Of a stretch of DNA of 64,000 nt, positions 1-11,300 are shown piece after piece. The stretch spans positions 158,577,302 through 158,641,301 of the forward strand of contig JAHLJT010009436.1 of the NCBI GenBank assembly GCA_031308135.1, read 5' to 3'. The stretch is from Acheta domesticus (Eukaryota > Arthropoda > Insecta > Orthoptera > Gryllidae). Position numbers and translations under genes: made by a program. Each line of letters opens with the position of its first letter. Within the stretch, counting starts at the first letter, position 1. Under the pieces are notes generated by a model. That model was given only the letters and a program-made list of their open reading frames with translations. It was not told where the DNA came from and ran no database searches.

Positions 1-5
1 TGCAG

Positions 6-140
6 TGTGGACAGAAGTTAAAGAAGGTCCTGATTGTGATCAGTTCAAGTGTGAAAAAAGTAGTTACTGTATTGCCGATACCTTAAGGTGTAATAAAGTT
101 GCTAATTGTGGTGCTGATGACCGCTCTGATGAACTCAACT
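6..140 (+). CDS. LDL-receptor class A domain exon of a membrane protein (partial gene)
   Basis: Seen: an open frame reading WTEVKEGPDCDQFKC, then a full six-cysteine LDLa module (cysteines in DC, FKC, YCI, RC, NC and the terminal NC). It ends in the acidic DDRSDE motif that binds calcium in this family. The usual CDG is CNK here, so one calcium ligand is changed. The exon is flanked by TGCAG upstream and GTAAGT at 141. Both borders are phase 1 and the length is 135 nt, the typical symmetric 1-1 LDLa exon. The final cysteine codon is split by the intron and is restored by the GT that starts either downstream exon (1084 or 4434). LDLa modules in receptors bind extracellular ligands. Insect CUB plus LDLa membrane proteins (Neto-like, Culd-like) are candidates, but the upstream exons are outside the window, so no symbol is given. 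Confidence 0.85.
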
Positions 141-1083
141 GTAAGTGCAAATTGTGTTATTCTACATTTTTTAAATACATTACTGTAATACAAGTTTCTT
201 ATTATGAACACAGTATTTTTGTATCACCATATTTCATCACTGATTTTATGATGAACTGTTTTTTATGTGAAGTGCTATTGCTCAGATATCTTCGTATCTT
301 TTATTACTTCACTATGTTTCACAATGTTGTTGTCAGATTCCTTTTAATATTGGGTTGCATTAGTAACTACTTTTCTAAATAATTTTTGCTTGCTTTTATG
401 TGTATCTACCTTATGAGCTTGTTTTGTTTTGTGATACATGCATGCACTAATTATTGGTCTAGAAAATGAAATTCATTTCCTTTATTCCTTTCTTCTCTCT
501 TTATGATATATTTATTTATCTTGGAATTTTAACCTCTAAAAGATAAATAGAAATTATTAAAATGATCAGAATATTTAATAGACTTGTTGTAAATTATAAA
601 TTGCGATTTTGTGTTATACCACATTCTGTTATATTTAATTATTTTCATATTTTATTCCTTCATAGAAATCCCTCTAATTTTATTATTTAAGTTTTGTTTG
701 TTTTTCAGAATGATTCTTTAACATTCTTCTGGTCCATATCCCTGCTTGATTTCTCTTTGTTTTGATTTACCAAATAAATTATGATTTTCAATATAGTTAC
801 TAATTTCAATTGATTAATTTTTAATCACAGAGACTTTATTATCAATTGTATTATAAATTATTTAAAAAATTATCTGGAAAAAGAACACTTTATAAAAGAT
901 TAAAATCTAAACAGCTGTCTAAATATTGTATTTTACTTTTCTTCTTAAATTTTACAAAATATATTTCTGCTTAAAATGTTATTGCTAAGAAAACCAAAAT
1001 GAAAAGATACACTGACAATTCTACACACAATATCCTTCCTTGTAGTTTCCTTTCTGTGGCACATAATTTTGTCTGTCTGTCAG
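141..1083 (+). other. Intron between LDLa exon and alternative terminal exon
   Basis: AT-rich sequence with a strong GTAAGT donor at 141. It ends in a pyrimidine-rich tract (TTTTGTCTGTCTGTCAG) at 1083. The open frame running through the donor to position 382 is AT-rich read-through and is not coding. No repeat recognised. Confidence 0.6.
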
Positions 1084-1169
1084 GTGGTGCGCACGCCCCC
1101 GGCCTCGTGAGTGGGCCCGCGCTACCCCTTCTCCTCCTACCTCTGTGCTTTGTGATCTTATTCTCCTGA
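1084..1169 (+). CDS. Alternative 3'-terminal exon encoding a GPI-anchor-like tail
   Basis: Seen: a sharp GC-rich island in AT-rich DNA, directly after a consensus acceptor. Entered in phase 1 from the LDLa exon it restores the last LDLa cysteine, then reads GAHAPGLVSG followed by PALPLLLLPLCFVILFS and a TGA at 1167-1169. A stretch of small residues followed by about 15 hydrophobic residues at the very C-terminus is the signature of a GPI-attachment signal. It is too short and lacks the basic cytoplasmic tail expected of a normal single-pass anchor. Splicing here instead of to 4434 would give a lipid-anchored or released ectodomain in place of a transmembrane protein. An AATAAA at 1385-1390 could serve as its polyadenylation signal. 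An internal GTGAGT at 1107 breaks the frame if joined to 4434, so I treat the exon as terminal. Not confirmed by transcripts. Confidence 0.6.
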
Positions 1170-1384
1170 TGAGAGACACGCAGAGTGAGCGCATGTGAAT
1201 CTACACGTGAGTGCTCTTCCCTGCTTGCTCAGCATTCTCTGCTCTACTTCAACTTCACCTGGAGTGTGGATGACTGTTATATTCAGAGTACTGAAAAATT
1301 CAGAAAATGTAAGAAAAAAATCAGAGTTGCTCAAAACATGTAAACAAGTTATTACACACCTTGAAAAAATTTAATTGATGTTGA

Positions 1385-1390
1385 AATAAA
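1385..1390 (+). other. Candidate polyadenylation signal AATAAA
   Basis: Exact AATAAA about 215 bases after the stop codon of the 1084-1169 exon. The motif is frequent by chance in such AT-rich DNA, so only its position supports it. Confidence 0.3.
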
Positions 1391-3434
1391 TCATGTTCAT
1401 GAAAAACTCTCCCTCTTCATTATGAAAGTGTAATTTCATTATTAAAAAAATTGTTTGCAGAGAATAAAAAGTAATGATTTTCTTAATTTTATAGATTTTC
1501 AATGCAGTTCCTTGTATTTTAGAAAACGTTTTTGAAGAAAGATCAAACAAAAATTCATCTTAATCTGTAAATTTTAGCAACAAAATTATCTTATCCTTTC
1601 AAATACACTAATTTTATATTCATACTCAGATTTAAATGTTTCAAAAAAATAAATTAATTTACTCTTCCACATTCCATGGTCTCTTTCCACCCATCTGGGT
1701 CTTTTCTTCAAATGTGTGTCTTGCTATGCAATGTTGTGATGCATGATTCAGTATCAGGTATCATGTTGATTCTTCCATATATAGTAAATAGATAATTCAC
1801 TGACGTTTGTGAATAACATCTTGTAAGAAATACCTAACACAATAAATGAACATGAATGTACCATTTAGATACTTATAGTTTACTATTTTACCATAGTCTA
1901 TTGAAGTTTCAGATAAATTATACAAGATAATTGGTCTATTTTCAAGTTCACTTGAAAGAATTCAAACTTTGTTGTAAAGTGCATGCTGTCAGAGATATGA
2001 CAATGTTTGTGTTCCATAATTTCAGATGTTGCACGTAAGTATAAATAGAATTGAGAACATGCAAGATCAAATTGTTATATGGTGAATCTGGTAGGATTGA
2101 GATTGTTAAAATTGTAAATAACAATTCTTGTGTTAATTGAAGAAAAAATTAAAATTAAGAACTTTTAAGATTTTGTAAATTAAAATTAAAAGTCATTTTC
2201 AATTATAAGTTTTTAGGAAAGTATTGAAATGTCCTTAAACTCTATTTAACATGGAAATAGTATTTTCATATTATTTTCTGTTCTCATATAATAGAAATGC
2301 TAACATTTTCCCTCCTTCATCTGAATCTCAATTCTCCTGAAGTTGATGGAAACTGTGTGTGAACATCTTCATAAATAACAAAATGATTCATCACAGAGTG
2401 AAGCACTTATTACCATTCAGAGTGTAAGAGAGCAGTAATGAATTTTCCAGAACTGTAGCATAAAAATTCTTATTTGTAGGTAATTTACTTAATCATTTGA
2501 GTAATCATTCCCAAAATCTTTGTGTTCTATTAATTTGCTCTTAAATGTACGAAGAATGTTAATGACAAATATATAAATAAAATAGAATGTCTGCCTGCAA
2601 AACAATCAAATAATTGAACCAAATTTTAAAATGTTCAAAGAAATTCTTTGTAAAAAGTCAATTTTTATATTTTGATTTAATTTAAATTTCTTTAAAGATT
2701 TACAAAATTGACTGGTGTTTATTTTGTTAAATATTACATGGTTACCTAAGCACTGGAGTAATAGATCTTTTTCACAAAAGCAACGTTATCTCATTCTCTA
2801 TGTATTGTGGGAAATACGACCAATTCATGTTTTGACTGGAAAAATATACGTAAAACAGGTTTTGCTTTTAAAAAGTCTCCATAACTTCCAAATGTAAAAT
2901 TTCATATACAATTGATTGACAAAAGTTATGCTTCACAAAATGTTAAAATTATTATTCTAAGTAGCTCATTATAATGGTTAAATAGAATGTCTTAATGAAT
3001 ATATTCCTGCTCTCCAAAATAATAACATAATAAAAAATATTTGTTATTCACTCAACTCTTATTTATTGCGTCTCTTTCACAGTGTGTTCTCCTTCTATGT
3101 TTTTTTGCAAATACAATAATTGTTTGTATTTTAGACAAGCAATTCTCAAAGTGTATTCGTGTAGGAATAAATTTGAAAAAGCATTGATTATATGTAATTA
3201 TATGGTGTCACTGATCTATCACTGGTGAAGCTAATATGATGGTGGTGGTCCCCTTCTCATGTTTTTTTATTATTAATTTAGTTTGAAGAGGCATCAATGT
3301 ATATAATAATGTACAAATATAATAGAATACCTGATGTGTACAAAACTTATTTTGTTTGTGCTCACTTTTTACTGGAAACAACCACATACAATTAGTGTAA
3401 ACTACCTGGAATTAAGTTTTCAGTTACTCAGTAG
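1391..3434. other. AT-rich intronic sequence, no gene seen
   Basis: Continuation of the intron towards the transmembrane exon. Only short chance open frames (for example 2715-2897), with no recognisable product, RNA gene or repeat. Confidence 0.5.
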
Positions 3435-4162
3435 CAGGGTTGGGCAGTATTTAAATACTTGTATTTGAAATACATTTTGTATTTAAAAACTGTATTTTTG
3501 CGTTTTTTTGGATATGTATTTTAGAGATGTATTTAAATACAAAAAGTAGGTGTATTTAGAAAAATAAATACTTAAAATATTTCAAATACAGATGAAGAAG
3601 ATAACAAGGATATTGTTTGATTTTTGTTTGATTCTGCTAGTGAATGACCTCATTTAAACAAAAATGAAAGCTCCTTTCAGCAGTTGATCTTGAATTCTCT
3701 TCATTTTTGAATGGTAAATCTAATTATTGATGATCATTAAAAATGCTATACAATTATCTGACAGTAAAAAAGCGTTTATTCCTTATGATACTAGTTTATG
3801 TTCATCATTGCCAGTTCAACAACTGTTTTCTTTACTGAGTTTTGTATATTCGCCAACTATGGTTTTATTGTCATTTGTTTGAAAAACTAGTCATTTTAAA
3901 ACGAAATTCTTTTTATTTGAGTTAGACATATTTTTGATATAATTTTATATTTGAAAGTGTTTTGTGAAAGTATAAGTGAAAATATTTGGTTTGAAAGATT
4001 TTAGTTATATTTCAGAAATTTAGAATATATTGTTGCAATAAAAAGGTTATAATGCAAAATTATTGTATTTAATGTATTTTGAGTATGTTTTTAAATACTT
4101 ATTTACAAAGTATTTTGGTGAAGTATTTAAATACCAAATCTAAAGTATTTTGCCCAATCCTG
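3435..4162. mobile_element. Non-autonomous hAT-type element (MITE) in the intron
   Basis: Left end CAGGGTTGGGCA and right end, reverse complemented, CAGGATTGGGCA match at 11 of 12 bases. The subterminal sequences are also inverted (TTTAAATACTT-rich on both sides). The flanking octamers CTCAGTAG (3427-3434) and TTCAATAG (4163-4170) match at 6 of 8, consistent with an aged 8-bp hAT target duplication. No transposase frame is present in the 728 bp. It lies about 270 bp upstream of the transmembrane exon. Confidence 0.75.
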
Positions 4163-4433
4163 TTCAATAGGTGTATTAATAAATTTAATATATATAAAAT
4201 GATTCATTGATCACTCAGAAAATTCAGAACATTTCCCAAATCATTTAATCTTTATTATCAATTTTCCTTTATTCCTCCTATTTCTAAATATAATTGACTA
4301 CACCTGATGATTATCATAAGCTATAGAAATGTCAATCTTATATCTACGAATTAAGGTTCCTTTCCAAGTCTTTTACTGTTATATAATAATGATGTAATAA
4401 TATTAATGCCTAATGGAAAATGACATGCAACAG

Positions 4434-4684
4434 GTCTCGTCGAGGCTCCTGTGGACTCCTTCATGCTGATGGGTGTGGTACTGTGCGTGGCAGGCGCGCT
4501 AGTGCTCGGCATCTGCATTTGGTGCCACCGTAAGCGCCGGCGCAGGCGACGCCACTTGGCGCGACTACACAGAGGCGGTAGCAGTGCTGCAGGTTCCAGT
4601 CACAGCCGACAATTAGGCAATAGTCGGCGCCAGCATGTGTGCGATGAATTAGGGGAACGCTTTGCGAGTGTGGACAGCGTTTGA
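4434..4684 (+). CDS. Transmembrane and cytoplasmic-tail terminal exon of the LDLa protein
   Basis: Seen: acceptor GCAACAG at 4433, and phase 1 entry that restores the LDLa cysteine. A short linker (LVEAPVDSF) leads into one membrane segment, MLMGVVLCVAGALVLGICIW, then WCHRKRRRRRRH, a textbook positive-inside stop-transfer. A basic, Ser/Gly-rich tail of about 50 residues follows and ends FASVDSV at a TGA (4682-4684). GC content drops at the stop codon, which supports coding. The final DSV fits the class III PDZ-ligand pattern (acidic residue at -2, valine at 0), so a PDZ partner is possible by inference. The product would be a type I single-pass protein with the LDLa module close to the membrane. 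An internal GTAAGC donor at 4530 in phase 1 could replace the tail (see 5002-5111). Confidence 0.8.
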
Positions 4685-5001
4685 TGATAGGTGAAATAAT
4701 GTTGAAAATTTGAAATGCTGGAAAACAATCAAGGTAAAGTAAATGAAAAGAAAATGTCAGATGTTTGTGAGCTTTTAAAACTTCTTGTTCTGTACTAACA
4801 AGAATCTCTAACAAGTGAATGAACAGGAAGGCAAATGTTATAAAGATTTCTGTTAGTGCTTAACAAATTGACTTTAATGATGTTACTGAATTGTCATTTA
4901 AAAACATTAATGTTACCAGAATATTGTGGAGTTCATGAACAAATGACTTATAATATGTTTATTAGGAAAAGGCTGTAATTATTTATAAAGAATATCTTCA
5001 G

Positions 5002-5111
5002 CTCACAACTTAAGTAATGATGAACAAGCAGATTTTGAAGCATTGGGTTTGAATAGTGGCCCTGTTGGAGAAATCTCAGTGTTGGGAGGGACTGATACAG
5101 CAGTGATTTAA
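5002..5111 (+). CDS. Candidate alternative cytoplasmic-tail exon
   Basis: Seen: an acceptor-like TATCTTCAG ends at 5001. Entered in phase 1 the frame reads HNLSNDEQADFEALGLNSG and continues PVGEISVLGGTDTAVI to a TAA (5109-5111), with higher GC than its surroundings. The only in-frame partner is the GTAAGC donor inside the transmembrane exon (4530), which also leaves phase 1. The join would give ...WCH, a proline, then this tail, removing the arginine-rich stretch. The polypyrimidine tract is weak, and the sequence would otherwise be 3' UTR of the long form. The acidic, balanced composition looks protein-like, but I know no homologue. Confidence 0.4.
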
Positions 5112-5383
5112 AATTACTGTGTGGAAGTAATGAAGCTCACATTTCTTGGAGGGTGTATGCTTACTTAAAATGCATGCTTTATTCAAACTTTGAAATTTTA
5201 GTTTTCACAGAAGTACGCATATATATACATAATGCTGTGCTTTTTGGTGAATTTGTATCATAATTGTCTTGAGTGGTAAAGCAGTATACAATTATTCATA
5301 AGATGCACATTAGTGAACTACGGCAGAAGGCACATTTTAGAGAAAAAGCTCAGTTGTGATATGCATTAATTATAACATTTGTG

Positions 5384-5389
5384 AATAAA
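5384..5389 (+). other. Candidate polyadenylation signal AATAAA
   Basis: First exact AATAAA after the transmembrane exon stop, and also downstream of the candidate 5002-5111 exon. Others follow (near 7113 and 7232), so the true 3' end is undecided. Confidence 0.3.
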
Positions 5390-8300
5390 TTTCATTGTTT
5401 ACTATTACCACTTTTAATCTGAAATTGTATGGATTGCTAATTGACATCATAGATTATTCTCAAATTAATACTTTTATTTATAGCGAGATCCCGAAATATT
5501 TGAAAGGATCAAGAGAAAATATCCCAAAGTATTTTTCAAAATAAAATTGGAAATGATAAAAACCTAAACTCAAAATTTCATCTACCAAAAACATTCTGCA
5601 TTAACAACACTTCAGTTTCATTTTGAGATATTAAAACGTTTTAACAATTACTATTAAATTTTACAAGTCCATACACTTTCAGACAAAGAGACTGATTTAA
5701 TTTTAATATTCTGTTTTTTTTATGAGAGTAATTTTTGAGTCTACAGTAAATTTGGTATCCCTACAGAACAGATTGATTGATTGGTTGGTTGCTTCCTTCA
5801 TAAGAAATGCTTCAAATTAAATATTACTGTTATAAGTACTGATGGGTGAAATGTGAAAAACTAGTCCGAGTCTTCCCTTGTTTCACTTACTAATCACAGT
5901 TATTCACAAAGGACCTTTATATACAAAGTAATTTTATAAGATGACAAATACCAATGAAGATATTGTCTAACATAAGTTGTGACGTTTGTGTGTATCAGTT
6001 AAGAGTCAATTTCATGTAGAACTTGTTACTGAGTCATAGCTAATGTCTTTTAGTACCCTAAAAGAGTTTAATTTTTAATTATTTATTTTGTTTGTGGAGT
6101 AATTAAATAACACTATTTTCTTTTTTTTCTTTTTCCCCTCTTAAACAGAAAATTTTAATGGATGATTAGTTTCTAAAAATATTGTTCACAAATTATTTTC
6201 TTGGCTTCTTTCCCTTATATGAATATTTTTCATTATAAAATTTATTTCTTAATTTTAATTTTTTAATTACAATATTTAAAAAAATTAAATTCAAAATTTC
6301 AAGAATCGTTTAATAGCTGGGAAGCAGTACTGATTACTATATGACTTCTTTAGTATCACAAATATTTACAGCATTTCATTAATTTTTTCATACTATAACA
6401 GAGTAATAATTAATCACATTTGCTTACTGAATTTTCTACGCTATCAATAAGGAAAATGAAAGATTTGCCTAGTGAAAGATTCACGCCACAATTAGTTTGT
6501 ATCATCAAGTTATTCTTTCATAGATAAAGGTTAGTGGTTCATCACTTGCAATGTGTTCAAAACTGAACTCATTGTTAGAAATATAACAGGGTTGCCTATA
6601 AAATGAAGAAATTGCGATCAGTACTGTTTATGCGGAAGACCATGAAAGAACACGAAAAATCTTCTCAGTGTTCTTAGTAATGTATACATCAACATGTTTT
6701 GTACTCTAAAGCAACTTTAAATTTGAGTAAATTCTATATCAAAGTAGACTTTTTCTCTAAACATTTCATTAGTTTGAGAAAACAGTGAATACTTAGCATG
6801 TGGCCTTAACATTCAGAACTCTCTCATTAACTGAAAACACCAATACAGATACACTGTGTCTGTTTGAAATGGTGGTCATTCTATTAGTGTCATGGCAATG
6901 AATCTTATTTTTAAGGAGGAATCACCATTCACAAGAAATTAAATGAACTGAATATAAATAGCAATGCAATTTTAATAATATTGATTTACTTTTGAAAATG
7001 ATACTTTTGCAACCCTTTCTTTGTGATATTGCTTTTTTGTATACTTCACATTTCATATTGCATGTTTTGTTTTTAATTCACCCTTTCACTGTATGAGATT
7101 CACATCTAGTGAGCAATAAAAGAGTAAATTAATTTTGTTTTTTATATTTATTGAATTGTGACAAATTAACAAATGGATTTTGTAAAATACTGAAATAAAA
7201 AAATTAATCCCAAGAAGGCCAGAAACCTCATGCAATAAAATAAAATAATTCTTCTGGTAAGCAACAAGTTATATTCATATTTGTAAAACGTTAGTCTCAA
7301 GTACTTGGATAAATGGAATTAAAACTGCTGTTGTATACCTGTATATAATGATTTGAAGTAGATATAATTAGTAAAAAAACACCATATTATCACATTAATA
7401 CTGCTTTACCATCATCAGGAATTTTTGCAAAATTGAAAAGTAACTTTGATTGTCACTTTAAAGTTCAATTTCAGAACTGAAGAAAACTTGTTCATCCTCT
7501 TTTAATTTTCTTTTTGATTTGAAAGTTTAAGTATAGGTCCTTCAAGACAATGATTTGGTAGTTTTATGAATGCTGTGTATAATATAGAATTAACGGGTGT
7601 TATATGGCACAGTTGTTAAAAATTTCTATTGTTTCTTTTATCCTGAAGTAAAATGAATTTGTTTACTCATCAACTTTATTAATTATGAATGATTTGTTGT
7701 GTGATCAAATGTGATAAAACAAAATACTAAACACCCATCTAAAAATACTTATAACATAAGCCAGTTGTTTTATATCCAACAGAAAACCTAAATGTTAAAT
7801 TTTTCAATTTGTGCATGGGTCATTCCTTGTTTACTATTGCTTTATTGAAATACACCATTCCTCAAATTCACTTACGAGCCCTGCATGAAAGTGTGAGAGT
7901 GTGATTTGTGCATTTGGTTTTGACTGGTGCTATGACAAGTACAAGTCCTCAAATAAAGTTTGAATGAAATGGTATAGCTTTGTTCATAGAAGGGCAGAAT
8001 TAGTTTTAGAGAAACATTATTATACCACTAGAAGACTTGCAAAACTGAGTGCATGAAGTGATTAAATAAATAAAAGATGTCTCGTCTGCAATTTGTCTTG
8101 TGTATGAGCAAATTCATGAAACTGAACATTCGTTGTGAAAATAAGTATTGCATGTGTGTGTGAATGTGTTGTGAGCACTCAGCTGGAGCAGATCTGGAAC
8201 GCCTCGCTCAGTTGTTGGCAGCTCTAGAGTGAAATGTTTTACAATTATTGAGGAATTGATGCACAACTACTATGGCAGACCACATTGACATTCAGACTCC

Positions 8301-11300
8301 AAAAAGAATAGCACTCAATAAGTTTGAATAATTTTTAATATAAAATTATGTTGTTTTGTTTACTTTTTCAACACACCAAAATTCTGTCTCCTTCAGTTCA
8401 TTGAAAGTAATATGACTTTATGCAGTCTTTGTATACTACATGTGAAATTAAATCTTTGCCTTTGATCATAGTCTGTGAATCATAGGAAATCATTCCTTAT
8501 GAATTTCATTTTTAATTCCTATAGATCAGTTATGGAGCATGACAGTTTCATGATGAATTATGTTTGAATGTTATTAAAAATGAATTTAGTTTGATGTGTT
8601 ATTGTTGATGTTTATCATACATTTATTGAATGCATCTATGTCTTTCATACGTAATTACATATATAAGAAATATGTATAGTATACATACTGTTATGGTTCT
8701 GTAAAGGATGTTTTAAAAATTTCAAGCATTATTTGATAGTAAATTGCTAATCAGTCTATAAAAGTAAATTCTCATATAGTCATGCAACTGTTTTGTTTTA
8801 TCTTGGAAGCTGGCCCAGCATATACCCAATGTTGTATTGGGTGAGATGATACACAAAAATATTTCAGTTTTTAAACACAATGAAAGCTTTGCAACCTCTG
8901 AGTCACGCAATGCAGAAGTGATGCAAAGAAACATTTTACTAATCAGTACCAACATTTTTCGAAGCAAGCACATTATCACCTTAGGTACAAATGTAATTTT
9001 TCAACAAATTAAAAGTTCTTTTACACAAAGATTTAAAAAAATGTTTGTAAACTGTGCACAAAATCCTATTTAAAACAGGCTCAAAGCAGGAATTGATACA
9101 TCGTAATACAACACAAAATATCATTGACAAATAAAATACGCTATCAGGCAGTAGATTCTGGGGTTGTTAAAAGCACTGTTTTCTGCACAAAAAGCACACC
9201 TTTAGTGTGCTAATTAAACTTTCCCTTACTCCATGGCACATGGTAAAACAGTTCATTAAATCAAAATGTTATAATAAAAATAATGATAATAAAAATACTT
9301 CCCCTCACAGAAGTAACTGCATGGATATAAAAGAAATGCCTCCCTTGAAGTTTCACTAAATAACTCAAATCATAATCATCCTTGCACCTGACTGAATAGA
9401 CAATGTGCATGACTATCATACATTCCAAAGTAGTGCATTTGGGCTTTGATAAATCTGTCATGTTTTAAGTTAACATTTGTCTCATTGTAGTTAGTATTTT
9501 TGGAATTACTTTATTTTTTCACGCCCTTTTTGTTTTAAATATTGTCAGACATCTGTGAACTGGCATTAATAAACAATTTCTTTAGGATTATCAATGAGCT
9601 CTTCACAAACTATTAAGATGTAACAACAAAAATTGGTTTAGTCAATTAAGTTCATGAATTATAATCTATTAAAAAAGGGAAATTTTCTGAAAAAATGCAC
9701 ACAATCGAATTAGTTCATTTTTGCTTAGTCAAAGAAAATATGATTTATTGTTCTTATAAACTGAAATAATTCAATTGAACAAAAAGTGTGTATTGGAACA
9801 TTGATAATACTAAGAAGAACCACGTTATTAATTTGTATTCAACAATATAAGCATGCTGCTGTTTAAATTGAATTATGAAGTTTATGTAAGAATATGGCTT
9901 TCATTTTAGGTATTCATGCACCTGCAATATTGTTTGTTTCTTTTATTTATTCCTGTGAGTTTCCTAATAAGGAAGTCAGTGGCCTAGAAATAATACGTAC
10001 GATGACAATTTCAGAACATGAGGCTCATGTAATATATGTACCTAATGAAGTTGTAACATAAATCTATTGTTAGAATGCCATAAATATTTGTTTTGTTTTG
10101 CTTCCGATATACTGTTTAATTTAAAAAGTTCTTGGTAATCCATTAACCAAATGTTTTTTCCTACATTTGCAATAATATTTTGACAGATATATATGCATTT
10201 GTGTTATATTGATCTCTAGCTTGAATCAAAGGTTACAGAAATTTGAACAAAAAAATTGCTCATTATAATGTTAGGATATTTTGTAATCAGAATGTTGTGG
10301 TATTGTTAGCTCTTTCTTGTTGGGTAACATGAATATTAATTGAGGATAGATTATTTAGTGACAGTTTAATTCTTTCATGTAAAATAAGTATTGTTCAGAG
10401 AATATCAATCCTATTGTGTATTTCTAATGGACAATTACATATAGATAAATAGATTTAGAAGGAAACTCATGGGTGTAAACTGTTTCGATAATCGTTCTAA
10501 ATGGTGGCAAACAAATATTGTAACCAAAAAATTGGGTATATTTCTTTTTGAAGTTATTTTAATTTTTTCCAATTTATTTTCATGTTTTTTTTTATACTAA
10601 TATTTGTATCCCTGCCTATCTGTAAAGCAATGTAATAAGATATTCTTTATACTTTTCTAAGTATGGATGTGTGAGAGCGTGTACTTGAATTAATTTACAT
10701 TTATTTTAATGCCCCCGATTTTTATCTTCAGTGAATATCTGCAAAAGTTTTTATTTGTCAGTACTTCAAAATTATTTGAATAAAGCTAATTAAATGAATA
10801 ACTCATACATAAACGAGAAATTTTAAATAATTACATATTGTCATTGTTCTATACAGAAGTAAGAGGGAAAAATAAATTGAAAAATCTTCTAATCATAAAT
10901 AATTAAGTGTGCTTCAACTGTGGGAGTGTACTATGTTTGGGTGATGTTAACTTACAATGAAATCAATTAATGTTCCCTTGTATACCATGATTTAAAATAA
11001 ATATAATTAATGCAGGATACTTTGTAGAATTTTATAAGTACAGTGCTGTTGGTACTGACATAAAACCAAATTTAAGACTATGCATTTCAGCTCCAAAGGA
11101 CTAACGCTAAAATTGAAAACAGAATCATACCAAATATTAAAATAAATAAGTCCTACAAATGAAAACAGACAATCAACCATTCCTGGGGCTTATAAATCTT
11201 GTTTGATTGAAATGGATATGATAGTAATCATGAATGTTTTTGACGTCTTTAGGCATATCTTTTCTGTCATTATTTTTCAAGAAGAACTGAAATTGCATAA

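Noticed and set aside
1107..1112. GTGAGT as an internal donor making 1084-1106 a microexon
   Set aside because: Joining to 4434 from this point gives the wrong phase and an early stop.
4461..4814. 117-codon minus-strand frame
   Set aside because: Antisense shadow of the transmembrane exon.
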